DNA of 64,000 nucleotides from Sulfitobacter alexandrii (lineage in GTDB: Bacteria > Pseudomonadota > Alphaproteobacteria > Rhodobacterales > Rhodobacteraceae): the NCBI RefSeq assembly GCF_001886735.1, contig NZ_CP018080.1, forward strand, positions 124,001 to 188,000, in the 5' to 3' direction. Below the pieces are notes generated by a model, which saw only the letters and a program-made list of their open reading frames with translations, was not told the origin of the DNA and made no database searches. Each line of letters begins with the position of its first letter. Positions within the stretch are counted from its first letter, which is position 1. A program made the translations under genes and the position numbers. Below, piece after piece: positions 50,472 through 58,927 of the stretch.

Positions 50472-51337
50472 GCCTTGTCCTCCGTCCTGAAATAGTCTGG
50501 CTTGCCCGTGGTCCAGGTCTCGCCCCAGTGCTGCCCGCCGCCGTCCACCGTCAGCACCTCGCCGGTGACGTAGCCGCCCGAGGGCGCGGCAAGGTAGCCG
50601 CAGGCCTCCGCGATGTCCCATGCGCTGCCGACCCGCATCATCGGGTTGGTCTTGGGATAGGTCGCGCGCGCCGCCTCGGTATAGACGTTCCAGCCTTCGG
50701 TCTCGATCGCGCCGGGCGCGACACAGTTCACGCGGATGCCCAGCGGCGCCCATTCGACGGCGACCGACTTGCTCAGCCCGATGACGCCCGACCGCGCCGC
50801 GATGGTATGCGCCACGCCATAGAGACCATGGGTCGTCACCACCACGATGTTGACGATGTTGCCCCCCTTGCCTGCGTCGCGCCAGCGCTGCGCGGCGGCC
50901 TGCATCATGTGCCAGGTGCCGTTCAGGTTGGTATTGATGACGGCGTCCCAGCCCTTGGGGGAGAAGTCGATGGCCGCCTGCGGAAACTGCCCGCCCGCGC
51001 TGTTCACCAGCGTATCGACCCGGCCTTCCGCCTCCCAGACGCGGGTCCAGAAGGCATCCACCGACTCGCGGCTGCGCACGTCCAGCACCTCGCCCCGCGC
51101 GGCATGGCCCGCCTCGGTCAGCGCCGCGACCAGTGCGTCCAGCTTCTCCTGCTTGCGGCCCGTGACGACCACGCGTGCGCCCATCCGGGCATAGAGCCAT
51201 GCGACAGCCCGCCCGATCCCGCCGGCCCCGCCGGAGATCACGGCGACCTGCCCCTCCATGGCATCGCCGGCAAAAACCGTCCGGTGCGCCGCCAGCTCCG
51301 CGTCGCTTAACCCGAAGCGCTGGCCGTCCTCAGCCAC
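50468..51337 (-). CDS. Short-chain dehydrogenase/reductase without the canonical Ser-Tyr-Lys triad
   Basis: Rossmann-fold protein of 289 aa. SGGAGGIG at 35-42 and NSAGG at 112-116 are normal, and VDGGGQHWG closes the fold. In the active-site region (AHTIAARSGVIGLSKS, 176-191) the usual Tyr and Lys positions are Thr178 and Arg182, and the usual Ser is Val165, by eye alignment. Related CoA-acting SDRs of the 2,4-dienoyl-CoA-reductase or Atu type can depart from the triad. The GTG at 51337, after AAGGA, keeps a conserved N-terminal extension; an ATG at 51259 is the alternative. It overlaps the dehydrogenase gene by 8 nt. Confidence 0.8.
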   Translation of the reverse strand: MAEDGQRFGLSDAELAAHRTVFAGDAMEGQVAVISGGAGGIGRAVAWLYARMGARVVVTGRKQEKLDALVAALTEAGHAARGEVLDVRSRESVDAFWTRVWEAEGRVDTLVNSAGGQFPQAAIDFSPKGWDAVINTNLNGTWHMMQAAAQRWRDAGKGGNIVNIVVVTTHGLYGVAHTIAARSGVIGLSKSVAVEWAPLGIRVNCVAPGAIETEGWNVYTEAARATYPKTNPMMRVGSAWDIAEACGYLAAPSGGYVTGEVLTVDGGGQHWGETWTTGKPDYFRTEDKA

Positions 51338-52526
51338 GGGGCATGTCCTTCAGAAGCTCGCCGGAAATGATCATCTTGCGCACCTCGGTCGTGCCCGCCC
51401 CGATCTCCAGCAGCTTGGTGGAGCGGAACAGGCGGTTGATCTCCGATTCCCAGATATACCCCGCCCCGCCGTGCAATTGCACCGCGAGGTCCAGCACCTT
51501 GTTCACCGTCTGCGCGGCGTACATGACGGAGGCGGCGGTCAGCATGTGGATGTCCCCGCGCCCGCCCTCGCCGATCTCCATCCGCGCGCCCGCCGAGAGG
51601 ACACGGTAGGTGAAGGTGCGCATCGTCTCGACGTGGACGTACATCTCGGCCAGCATCGACTGCACCATCTGGAAACTGCCGATGGCACGGCCGAACTGCT
51701 TGCGGGTCTGGACGTAATCCGTGGACAGCTCCAGCGCCCGCTCCGCGATGCCGAGGCACAGGGGCGAGATCATCGCGCGTTCGAGGTCCAGACCGCTCAT
51801 CACGATACCGACGCCCTCGTTCTCTGCCCCGACGAGGTTCTCGGCCGGCACGCGGCAATCCTCGAAGACCAGTTCGGCGGTCTGGCTCCCCCGATAGCCC
51901 ATCTTCGTCAGCTTCTGCGCCACCTTGAAGCCCGGCGTGTCGGTTTCCACGATGAACGCGGAAATGCCCTTCGGCCCCTTCTCCGGGTCCGTCTTGGCAT
52001 AGACCAGCACGATGTCGGCCACCGGGCCGTTGGTGATATAGATCTTGGCCCCGTTCAGCACGTAGTGGTCACCGTCCCGCTTCGCCACGGTGCGCATCGA
52101 CCCCAGCGCGTCCGACCCGGCTCCCGGCTCCGTCAGACCCAGCGCGCCGATCTTCGATCCGTCGCAGAGGCCGGGCAGGTACTTGCGCTTCTGCTCCTCG
52201 TTGCCGTTGCGGTAGATGTTGTTGGCGCACAGGTTGTCGTGGGCGACCACCGACAGCGCCATGGCGTGGTTCCAGCGCGAAAACCCCTGCAGCACCAGCC
52301 CTGCGTCCAGCAGATCCATGCCGGCCCCGCCATACTCCTCGGAAACGGTCGCCCCCAGGAACCCCGCCGCGCCGATGGCGCGAAAGGCATCGTCGGGCCA
52401 CCATTCTTCGGCGTCCATGCGTTCTGACAGCGGGTAAAGTTCATTGCGCCCATAGCGGTCCGCCTGGTGCAGAATCTCGCGCTGATCCGAATCCAGTTCG
52501 AAAAAGTCCGGTGCGTTGCTCGACAT
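51330..52526 (-). CDS. Acyl-CoA dehydrogenase, isovaleryl-/citronellyl-CoA type
   Basis: FAD enzyme of 398 aa. GALGLTEPGAGSDALGSM near 127 and KIYITNGPVADI near 161 are the flavin-site segments. The catalytic Glu is in GLDLERAM at residue 249, the place used by isovaleryl-CoA dehydrogenase and AtuD-like enzymes instead of the C-terminal Glu of straight-chain enzymes. QLHGGAGYIWESEINRLFR follows. It starts the minus-strand operon with the SDR and MaoC genes, divergent from the crotonase-AtuA operon. Substrates with a branched chain are likely. Confidence 0.9.
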   Translation of the reverse strand: MSSNAPDFFELDSDQREILHQADRYGRNELYPLSERMDAEEWWPDDAFRAIGAAGFLGATVSEEYGGAGMDLLDAGLVLQGFSRWNHAMALSVVAHDNLCANNIYRNGNEEQKRKYLPGLCDGSKIGALGLTEPGAGSDALGSMRTVAKRDGDHYVLNGAKIYITNGPVADIVLVYAKTDPEKGPKGISAFIVETDTPGFKVAQKLTKMGYRGSQTAELVFEDCRVPAENLVGAENEGVGIVMSGLDLERAMISPLCLGIAERALELSTDYVQTRKQFGRAIGSFQMVQSMLAEMYVHVETMRTFTYRVLSAGARMEIGEGGRGDIHMLTAASVMYAAQTVNKVLDLAVQLHGGAGYIWESEINRLFRSTKLLEIGAGTTEVRKMIISGELLKDMPRG

Positions 52527-52559
52527 GTTTCATCTCCTCCGCGTGCGGGTTAGCGCCCT

Positions 52560-52580
52560 TGCGTGAACCCAACTCATTAC
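52560..52580 (-). promoter_or_regulatory. Degenerate 21-bp palindrome (site 4) before the acyl-CoA dehydrogenase gene
   Basis: TGCGTGAA-N5-CTCATTAC keeps one good arm (7 of 8) and a weak arm (5 of 8) with the same 5-nt spacer. It lies 34 nt upstream of the 52526 start. It may be a low-affinity site; alone it would not be called. Confidence 0.35.
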
Positions 52581-52672
52581 CTAATTTCGACGCTGCGTTT
52601 GGGGAAAACAAGTAAAAAATGAGACCTGCGCCGAAATTCCAGACAGCAAGGCTTGCACGAAGCCCAACACTA

Positions 52673-52702
52673 TTGACAGATTTATTGAGTTTGTTTCATT
52701 AG
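52673..52702 (+). promoter_or_regulatory. Promoter with palindrome (site 3) between -35 and -10
   Basis: A consensus -35 TTGACA (52673-52678) is followed after 17 nt by TCATTA (52696-52701), a poor -10. TTATTGAG-N5-TTCATTAG occupies 52682-52702, exactly across the spacer and -10. A bound repressor would block RNA polymerase. The crotonase start is at 52752 with GGGGAGGAAA before it. Confidence 0.62.
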
Positions 52703-52751
52703 TGAGGCAGGCGCCACGCATCGCAAGCGGGCCAGACCGGGGAGGAAAGCC

Positions 52752-53534
52752 ATGAACGACACCGTCTCGATCCAGCGGCAGGAGGCCGTTCTCACGGTCA
52801 CCATCACCCGCGAATCGCGCCGCAACGCGCTGAACGAGGATGTCGCGGCAGGCATCGCGCAGGCGCTGGACCAGGCGGAGGGCGACCATTCGATCCGCGC
52901 CGTGGTGCTGACGGGTGCGGGCGACAAGGCGTTCTGCGCCGGCGGCGACCTGCAACCCAATGCCGAGGGCACGCCCTTCACCATCGACGCCGCCGACCCC
53001 GACCACTACGTCGCGCGGCTGTTCCGCCGGATGAATGCGACCCGCGTGCCGCTGATCGCACGGGTCAACGGCCACGCGCTGGCGGGCGGGTTCGGGCTGG
53101 TCTGCGGCTGCGACCTCGTGGTCGCGCGCGACGACGCGATGATCGGCGTGACGGAAACGCGCGTGGGTCTGTTTCCGATGATGATCCTGCCTTTCCTGAT
53201 GCGCAACACGCCGAATCGCCTGCTGATGGAGATGTGCCTGACCGGCGATCCCATCACCGCCGCCGAAGGGCTGAAGCACGATCTCGTCAACTACGCCGTT
53301 CCCGCCGACGAACTGGACGCCAAGACCGACTGGCTGGTCCAGCGCGTCACTACGCGGTCGCCCACCGGCATCCGGCTGGGCAAGCAGGCACTGTCCCGCA
53401 TCCGCGAGATGAGCTTCGACGCCGCCCTCGAATACGCGCCCTTCATGCTGGCCAACATGGCCCGGACGGAGGACGCCCGCGAGGGCTTTGCCGCCTTCCA
53501 GCAGAAGCGCGACGTCAACTGGACGGGGCGCTGA
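52752..53534 (+). CDS. Enoyl-CoA hydratase/isomerase family (AtuE/LiuC-like position)
   Basis: A 260-aa crotonase. CAGGDLQPN near 62 and GHALAGGFGLV near 104 form the oxyanion hole. Of the two hydratase Glu positions only the second is kept (GVTETRVG); the first is Gly (AGGFGL). It precedes the AtuA gene by 1 nt and the carboxylase genes follow, so hydration of a glutaconyl-type CoA after carboxylation is a reasonable guess. The start has a strong GGAGGAAA site. Confidence 0.85.
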   Translation: MNDTVSIQRQEAVLTVTITRESRRNALNEDVAAGIAQALDQAEGDHSIRAVVLTGAGDKAFCAGGDLQPNAEGTPFTIDAADPDHYVARLFRRMNATRVPLIARVNGHALAGGFGLVCGCDLVVARDDAMIGVTETRVGLFPMMILPFLMRNTPNRLLMEMCLTGDPITAAEGLKHDLVNYAVPADELDAKTDWLVQRVTTRSPTGIRLGKQALSRIREMSFDAALEYAPFMLANMARTEDAREGFAAFQQKRDVNWTGR

Positions 53535-53535
53535 G

Positions 53536-55344
53536 ATGAAAGCCTCGGTGCGCATCGGCGGCGGCGGCGGGTTCTGGGGCGACAGCCCCGAAGGCGCGCG
53601 CCAGATCGTCGAAAAGGGCGAGGTCGATTACCTCGTCATGGATTTCCTGGCCGAGATCACCATGTCGATCCTCGCCCGGATGAAGGCCAAGTCGCCGGAC
53701 CTCGGCTATACCCCCGACTTCGTGACCAAGGTGATGAAGCCGCTCGCAGGCCAGATCGCCGCGCAGCGGATCAAGGTCGTCACCAACGCGGGCGGCATGA
53801 ACGTGGATGCCTGCCGCGACGCGCTGGCCGCGGTGTTCGAGGAGGCGGGCGTGGACCTCTCCATCGCCGTGGTGCGCGGCGACGACATCTCGGCCCAGGC
53901 CGATGCCCTGCGCGAGGCCGGCACGACCGAAATGTTCTCGGGCGCGCCCATGCCCGCGAAACTGTCGAGCATGAACGCCTACCTCGGCGCCCGCGCCATC
54001 GCTCGCGCCTTGTCGGAGGGGGCCGACGTCGTGCTGACGGGCCGCGTGGTGGACAGCGCCACGGTGCTGGGCCCGCTGATGCACGAATTCGGCTGGGCAG
54101 ACACCGACTATGACCTTCTGTCCGCGGGCAGCCTCGCCGGTCACCTGCTGGAATGTGGCCCGCAGGTCACGGGCGGCATCTTCACCGACTGGCGCGATGT
54201 GCCCGGCTGGGAGGACATGGGTTTTCCCATCGCCGTCTGCCGCCCCGACGGCAGCTTCGACATCACCAAGCCCGAAGGCACCGGCGGCCTCGTCTCTCCG
54301 GCCACGGTGGGCGAGCAGATGTGTTACGAGGTGGGCGACCCGACTGCCTATGCCCTGCCCGACGTGACCTGCGACTGGTCCGGCGTGACGCTGGCGCAGG
54401 CAGGTGAAAACGTGGTCACCGTCACCGGCGCCAAGGGCCGCGCGCCCTCCCCCGACCTCAAGGTCAGCGCGACATGGCCCGACGGCTACCGCTCTGCCGT
54501 GACCATGATGATCGCGGGCCGCGACGCGGGCTCCAAGGCGCAGGCGACAGGAGAGGCGATTCTCAAGCGCATCGCCCGCCTGGTGGAGCAGGCGGGCCTG
54601 CCCCCCTTTCCAGAGACGATGATCGAGGTGCTGGGCGCCGACAGCAACTACGGCACCGACCCCGCCAGATCCCCGGCGCGCGAGGTGGTGCTGAAGCTCG
54701 CCGCGCGCCACCCCGACAAGCAGGCGCTGGAGATATTCGCTGGCGAAATCTATCCCGCCGCCTGTTCCATGGCGCAGGGCATCACCGGCTTCGCCGGCGG
54801 CCGCCCCGCCCCGCAGCCGGTGATCCGCCTGTTTTCCTGCCTCGTGCCCAAGGCGTGCGTGCCCATGACGCTGGACGTGGAGGGCCGAACGATCGAGATC
54901 GGCCACGGCCCCACCGGCAACAGCGCCCCCGCGACCCTGCCCGCCGGAGAGGTCGCGACACCGCAAGGCCGGACGGCCACGCTCCCCCTCATCGCGCTGG
55001 CCCACGGGCGCAGCGGCGACAAGGGCGACAAGGCCAATATCGGCATCCTCGCCCGCGATCCCGCCTACCTGCCGTGGATCCGCCGCGCCCTGACGCCGAA
55101 GGCCATCGCGGACTGGTTCGCGCACTTCGTGCAGGGCGAGGTCACGATCTACGAATGGCCCGGGATCGACGGGCTCAACATCCTGATGGACCGCGCCCTC
55201 GGCGGCGGCGGCGTCGCCTCCCTCCGCCACGACCCGCAGGGCAAGGCGCTGGCGCAGATCCTGCTCGACATGCCTGTCGAGGTGCCCGCCGAATGGGCCG
55301 ACAAACCCGCGTTCGCCGCCCTTGCATCGGAAGCCACAGCATGA
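53536..55344 (+). CDS. atuA: Acyclic terpene utilisation AtuA family protein (DUF1446) with fused C-terminal domain
   Basis: A 602-aa soluble protein. The AtuA core runs from RIGGGGGFWGDSPEGA at the N terminus through KVVTNAGGMN, LTGRVVDSATVLGPL and AGSLAGHLLECGPQVTGG to about residue 450. A C-terminal domain (about 495-600, LIALAHGRSGDKGDKANIGI) corresponds to the small AtuA-associated domain found separately in other bacteria. AtuA is required for citronellol/geraniol catabolism in Pseudomonas, but its reaction is not settled as far as I know. It overlaps the biotin carboxylase gene (ATGA). Confidence 0.88.
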   Translation: MKASVRIGGGGGFWGDSPEGARQIVEKGEVDYLVMDFLAEITMSILARMKAKSPDLGYTPDFVTKVMKPLAGQIAAQRIKVVTNAGGMNVDACRDALAAVFEEAGVDLSIAVVRGDDISAQADALREAGTTEMFSGAPMPAKLSSMNAYLGARAIARALSEGADVVLTGRVVDSATVLGPLMHEFGWADTDYDLLSAGSLAGHLLECGPQVTGGIFTDWRDVPGWEDMGFPIAVCRPDGSFDITKPEGTGGLVSPATVGEQMCYEVGDPTAYALPDVTCDWSGVTLAQAGENVVTVTGAKGRAPSPDLKVSATWPDGYRSAVTMMIAGRDAGSKAQATGEAILKRIARLVEQAGLPPFPETMIEVLGADSNYGTDPARSPAREVVLKLAARHPDKQALEIFAGEIYPAACSMAQGITGFAGGRPAPQPVIRLFSCLVPKACVPMTLDVEGRTIEIGHGPTGNSAPATLPAGEVATPQGRTATLPLIALAHGRSGDKGDKANIGILARDPAYLPWIRRALTPKAIADWFAHFVQGEVTIYEWPGIDGLNILMDRALGGGGVASLRHDPQGKALAQILLDMPVEVPAEWADKPAFAALASEATA

Positions 55345-56822
55345 CCTATCCCTTTACCCGCATCCTGATCGCCAACCGGGGCGAGATCGCCTGCCGCGTG
55401 ATCCGCGCCGTGCAGCAGATGGGCCTGACCGCCATCGCCACCTACCACGCCGTCGAAGCGAGCGCCCGCCACGTCCGCGAGGCCGACGAAGCGGTGGAAC
55501 TGAAGGGCGACACGCCCGTCGCCGCCCACCTCGACATCGCGGGCATCATCGAAGCCGCCCGCGCCACGGGGGCCGAGGCGATCCATCCCGGCTACGGTTT
55601 CGTGTCGGAAAACGCCGCCTTCGCCCGCGCGGTGGAGGACGCGGGCCTCACCTTCATCGGTCCCGCTGCCGACACCATCGCGCTGATGGGCGACAAGATT
55701 TCCTCCCGCGATTTCGCCCGCGACCACGGCGTGCCCGTCGCCCCTTCGGTCATGCCGACGGAAGACCTCGACGCCTTTGCCGAGGAAGCGGGCAGGATCG
55801 GCTTCCCCCTGCTCATCAAGGCCTCCGCCGGGGGCGGCGGCAAGGGCATGTCCATCGTCCGCGAAGCCTCCGAGCTGCGCGAGGCCGCGCGCCATGCCTC
55901 TTCCGAGGCGCAGCGCTATTTCGGCGACGGGCGGGTCTACGCCGAACTCTACGTCGAACGCCCCCGGCACATCGAGGTGCAGGTGCTGGGCGACGGTGAG
56001 GGCGAGGTCATCCATCTGTTCGAGCGCGACTGTTCCGTCCAGCGCCGGTTCCAGAAGATCATCGAGGAAGCCCCCTCCGCCGGCCTGCCCGGCAATCTGG
56101 CGACCGAGATCTGCGAGGCTGCCGTGCGTCTGGCCAAGGCCGCCAACTACCGCAACGCCGGGACGGTGGAGTTCATCCTCGGCCAGGACGGGCGGTATTT
56201 CTTCCTCGAGATGAACACGCGCCTTCAGGTGGAACACCCGGTGACCGAGATGATCACCGGCATCGACCTCGTCCGCGCGCAGATCGACGTGGCCGCCGGA
56301 CGCGGGCTACCCTGTACGCAGGCCGAGCTGACCCGGACCGGCCATTCGATCGAATGCCGCATCTGTGCCGAGAACGCGGAGGCCGATTTCAGACCCGAAA
56401 CCGGGCGGATCGCCTACCTTTCGATGCCCGAAGCGCCCTGGCTGCGGATGGAACACGCGCTGGACGACGGCCAGAAGGTAACCGCCGATTTCGACCCCAT
56501 GCTGGCGAAACTGGTGGTCCACGGCGACACCCGCGCGCAGGCCATCGACCGTGCGATCGACGCCCTGTCGGACCTGTCGATCCTCGGCGTGACCACCAAC
56601 ATAGATTACCTTGCCCGCGTGCTGGGCACCGCCGCCTTCCGCGAGGGCGCGCTTCACACCGCCTTCGTGCAGGAACAGGCCGACAACCTCGCCCCGCCTG
56701 AACTCGGGCAGGGCGAGCAGGACCGCGTGCTGATCGCCGCGGCGCTCGGCTTCCACGAATTCCGGCAACTCGTCTTCGACGTCCCCGATCTTCAGGCCGC
56801 CATCGGCCACTGGAGGAACTGA
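55341..56822 (+). CDS. Acyl-CoA carboxylase, biotin carboxylase subunit
   Basis: ATP-dependent carboxylation of biotin, 493 aa. The opening ILIANRGEIACRVIRA, the ATP-grasp glycine loop KASAGGGGKGM near 162, HIEVQVLGD near 210, FLEMNTRLQVEHPVTEMITG near 290 and the ECRICAEN segment near 340 are all present. The protein ends before any biotinyl domain, unlike the about 650-residue fused subunits of methylcrotonyl- and geranyl-CoA carboxylases; the carrier is the next gene. It overlaps atuA. Confidence 0.93.
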   Translation: MTYPFTRILIANRGEIACRVIRAVQQMGLTAIATYHAVEASARHVREADEAVELKGDTPVAAHLDIAGIIEAARATGAEAIHPGYGFVSENAAFARAVEDAGLTFIGPAADTIALMGDKISSRDFARDHGVPVAPSVMPTEDLDAFAEEAGRIGFPLLIKASAGGGGKGMSIVREASELREAARHASSEAQRYFGDGRVYAELYVERPRHIEVQVLGDGEGEVIHLFERDCSVQRRFQKIIEEAPSAGLPGNLATEICEAAVRLAKAANYRNAGTVEFILGQDGRYFFLEMNTRLQVEHPVTEMITGIDLVRAQIDVAAGRGLPCTQAELTRTGHSIECRICAENAEADFRPETGRIAYLSMPEAPWLRMEHALDDGQKVTADFDPMLAKLVVHGDTRAQAIDRAIDALSDLSILGVTTNIDYLARVLGTAAFREGALHTAFVQEQADNLAPPELGQGEQDRVLIAAALGFHEFRQLVFDVPDLQAAIGHWRN

Positions 56823-56823
56823 C

Positions 56824-57333
56824 ATGCCCTTCCGCATCATCCTCGACGGCACGGAACGCGAGATCGACATCATCCGCCGGCGGCCACACCTCGTCGTTGC
56901 CATCGACGGGCGCGAACACACGGTTCAGGACACCGGCACCGCCGGCGCAGGCCAGGGAACGCTGACCATCGGCGACACCCCCCTGCCCTACGCCCGGGTA
57001 GAGACGCCGGGCGGCGTCGTGCTGCGCAGCGGCGGCCGGACCTATACCGCCAACCTGTTGGCCGAGGGTGAGGACGCCGCAGGCGGTGGCGCGTCGGAGG
57101 TCCGCGCGCCGATGCCCGGCGCCGTCATCTCGGTGGCCGTCGCGGCGGGCGACACGGTCACGGCCGGAACGCCGGTGCTGACCATCGAAAGCATGAAGCT
57201 GGAAACCGTCCTGCTCGCGCCGCGCGACGGGACGATTGCCGAGGTACTGGTGAGCCAGGGCGACGCCTTTGAAAAGGATCAGGTTCTGGCCCGGCTGGAA
57301 GAAGATGCAGGAGAGAACGATGCGCAGGATTGA
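56824..57333 (+). CDS. Biotin carboxyl carrier protein of an acyl-CoA carboxylase
   Basis: A 169-aa protein. The C-terminal biotinyl domain (about 93-162) starts EVRAPMPGAVISV and has the biotin site ESMKLE with Lys125. The N-terminal 80 residues form a small beta-rich region. It follows the biotin carboxylase gene by 1 nt and overlaps the carboxyltransferase gene by 14 nt. It represents the C-terminal part of what is one long subunit in LiuD/AtuF-type enzymes. Confidence 0.9.
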   Translation: MPFRIILDGTEREIDIIRRRPHLVVAIDGREHTVQDTGTAGAGQGTLTIGDTPLPYARVETPGGVVLRSGGRTYTANLLAEGEDAAGGGASEVRAPMPGAVISVAVAAGDTVTAGTPVLTIESMKLETVLLAPRDGTIAEVLVSQGDAFEKDQVLARLEEDAGENDAQD

Positions 57334-58927
57334 AAGCCGGATCAACGCCAACGCGCCGGATTTCCGCGCCAACGCCGCGCATAACCGCGCGCTGATCGCC
57401 GAGTTCCGCGAAAAGCAGGAAGCGGCGCGCCACACCCGCCCGCAACGGGATCTCGACCGGCTGACCAAGGCCGGCAAGATGACCCCGCGCCAGCGGATCG
57501 AGATGCTGCTCGACCCGGGCACACCGTTCCTTGAACTGTCTTCGCTGGCCGGAAACAGGGCCTACGATGGCGACAGTCCCTCTGCCAGCAGCATCGTGGG
57601 CATCGGCACCGTGTCGGGCCGCGAGGTCATCATCCGCGCCGACGATCCCACCGTGAAGGGCGGCGCATGGTATCCGCTGACGGTGAAAAAGATCGTCCGC
57701 GCGCTCGACATCGCGATGGAGAACCACCTGCCGGTGATCCACCTTTGCGACAGCGCGGGAGGATTCCTGCAACTTCAGAGCGACGTGTTCCCCGACAAGT
57801 TCGCAGCCGGACGCATCTTCCGGAACCAGTCGATCCTGTCCAAGAAGGGCATCAAGCAGCTTGCCCTCGTCTTTGGGCACTGCACCGCCGGGGGCGCCTA
57901 TATTCCCGGCCTCTCCGATTACTCCGTGATCGTGCGCGGCACCGGCGCGGTCTTCCTCGGCGGCCCGCCGTTGGTCAAGGCCGCCACGGGCGAGGAGGTG
58001 ACGGTCGAGGAGCTTGGCGGCGCGGAAATGCACACCTCCGTCTCCGGCACCTGCGACTACCCCGCCCGGGACGAAGCCGACGCCATCCGCATCGGGCGCG
58101 AGATCGTCTCGCAATGGGACCGGCCTCGGAAATGGGCCTTCCAGCAGGAAACGCCCGAACCCCCGGCCTACGACCCGGAGGAGCTGTACGGGATCATCCC
58201 GAACGACATCAAGAAACAGTTCGACATCCGCGAGGTCATCGCGCGGCTGGTCGATGGCTCGCGCTTTCACGAATACCAGCCGAACTACGGACAGACCCTG
58301 ATCTGCGGTTTCGCGAACATCTGGGGCATGAAGGTCGGCATCCTCGGCAACAACGGGGTGCTCTTCAACGAAAGCTCGCTCAAGGGCGCGCACTTCATCG
58401 AACTGTGCAACCAGAACAACACCCCGCTGCTGTTCCTGCAGAACATAACCGGCTACATGATCGGGCGCGAATACGAACGCCGCGGGATCACCAAGGACGG
58501 GGCAAAGATGATCATGGCGCAGTCCTGCTCCCGCGTGCCCAAGTTCACCGTGATGTGCAACGGCAGCTTCGGCGCGGGCAATTACGGCATGTGCGGCCGC
58601 GCCTTCGACGGGCGGTTCCTGTTCACCTGGCCGAACCACCAGATCGGCGTGATGGGCGGCGACCAGGCCGCGAACACGCTGGCCGACGTGAAAGCCGCCC
58701 AGATGCGGCGCAACGGCGAAACGGTGGACGACGACGTGATCCGCGCGCTCTGGGAGGAAACCCGCCGCGCCTACGAAGATCAGCTTTCGGCCTACTACTC
58801 GACCTCCGAGCTTTGGGACGACGGCATCATCGACCCGGTGGATACGCGCAACGCGCTGGCCATCGCCATGTCGGCGGCGATGAACGCGCCGCTGGGGGAC
58901 GAGGGCTATGGCGTCTTCCGGTTCTGA
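57320..58927 (+). CDS. Acyl-CoA carboxylase, carboxyltransferase subunit (MCC/GCC beta-like)
   Basis: Transfers CO2 from biotin to an acyl-CoA, 535 aa. Segments include GKMTPRQRIEMLLDPGTPFLE near 53, CTAGGAYIPGLSDYSVIV near 190, NNGVLFNESSLKGAHFIELC near 350, FLQNITGYMIGREYE near 380 and GAGNYGMCGRAF near 420, as in methylcrotonyl- and geranyl-CoA carboxylases. The ATG at 57320 follows GGAGAG. Which of the two substrates, or another, cannot be decided by eye; the atuA neighbour slightly favours a terpenoid or long branched acyl-CoA. Confidence 0.92.
   Translation: MRRIESRINANAPDFRANAAHNRALIAEFREKQEAARHTRPQRDLDRLTKAGKMTPRQRIEMLLDPGTPFLELSSLAGNRAYDGDSPSASSIVGIGTVSGREVIIRADDPTVKGGAWYPLTVKKIVRALDIAMENHLPVIHLCDSAGGFLQLQSDVFPDKFAAGRIFRNQSILSKKGIKQLALVFGHCTAGGAYIPGLSDYSVIVRGTGAVFLGGPPLVKAATGEEVTVEELGGAEMHTSVSGTCDYPARDEADAIRIGREIVSQWDRPRKWAFQQETPEPPAYDPEELYGIIPNDIKKQFDIREVIARLVDGSRFHEYQPNYGQTLICGFANIWGMKVGILGNNGVLFNESSLKGAHFIELCNQNNTPLLFLQNITGYMIGREYERRGITKDGAKMIMAQSCSRVPKFTVMCNGSFGAGNYGMCGRAFDGRFLFTWPNHQIGVMGGDQAANTLADVKAAQMRRNGETVDDDVIRALWEETRRAYEDQLSAYYSTSELWDDGIIDPVDTRNALAIAMSAAMNAPLGDEGYGVFRF

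Noticed and set aside
53515..55230. A 571-codon open frame on the minus strand
   Set aside because: It is antisense to atuA, shows no domain and has no ribosome-binding site.
50046..58927. Assignment of the module as the leucine/isovalerate (Liu) pathway
   Set aside because: The IVD-type dehydrogenase and MCC-like carboxylase fit, but HMG-CoA lyase is absent, AtuA is present and the biotin subunit is split. The substrate is left open.
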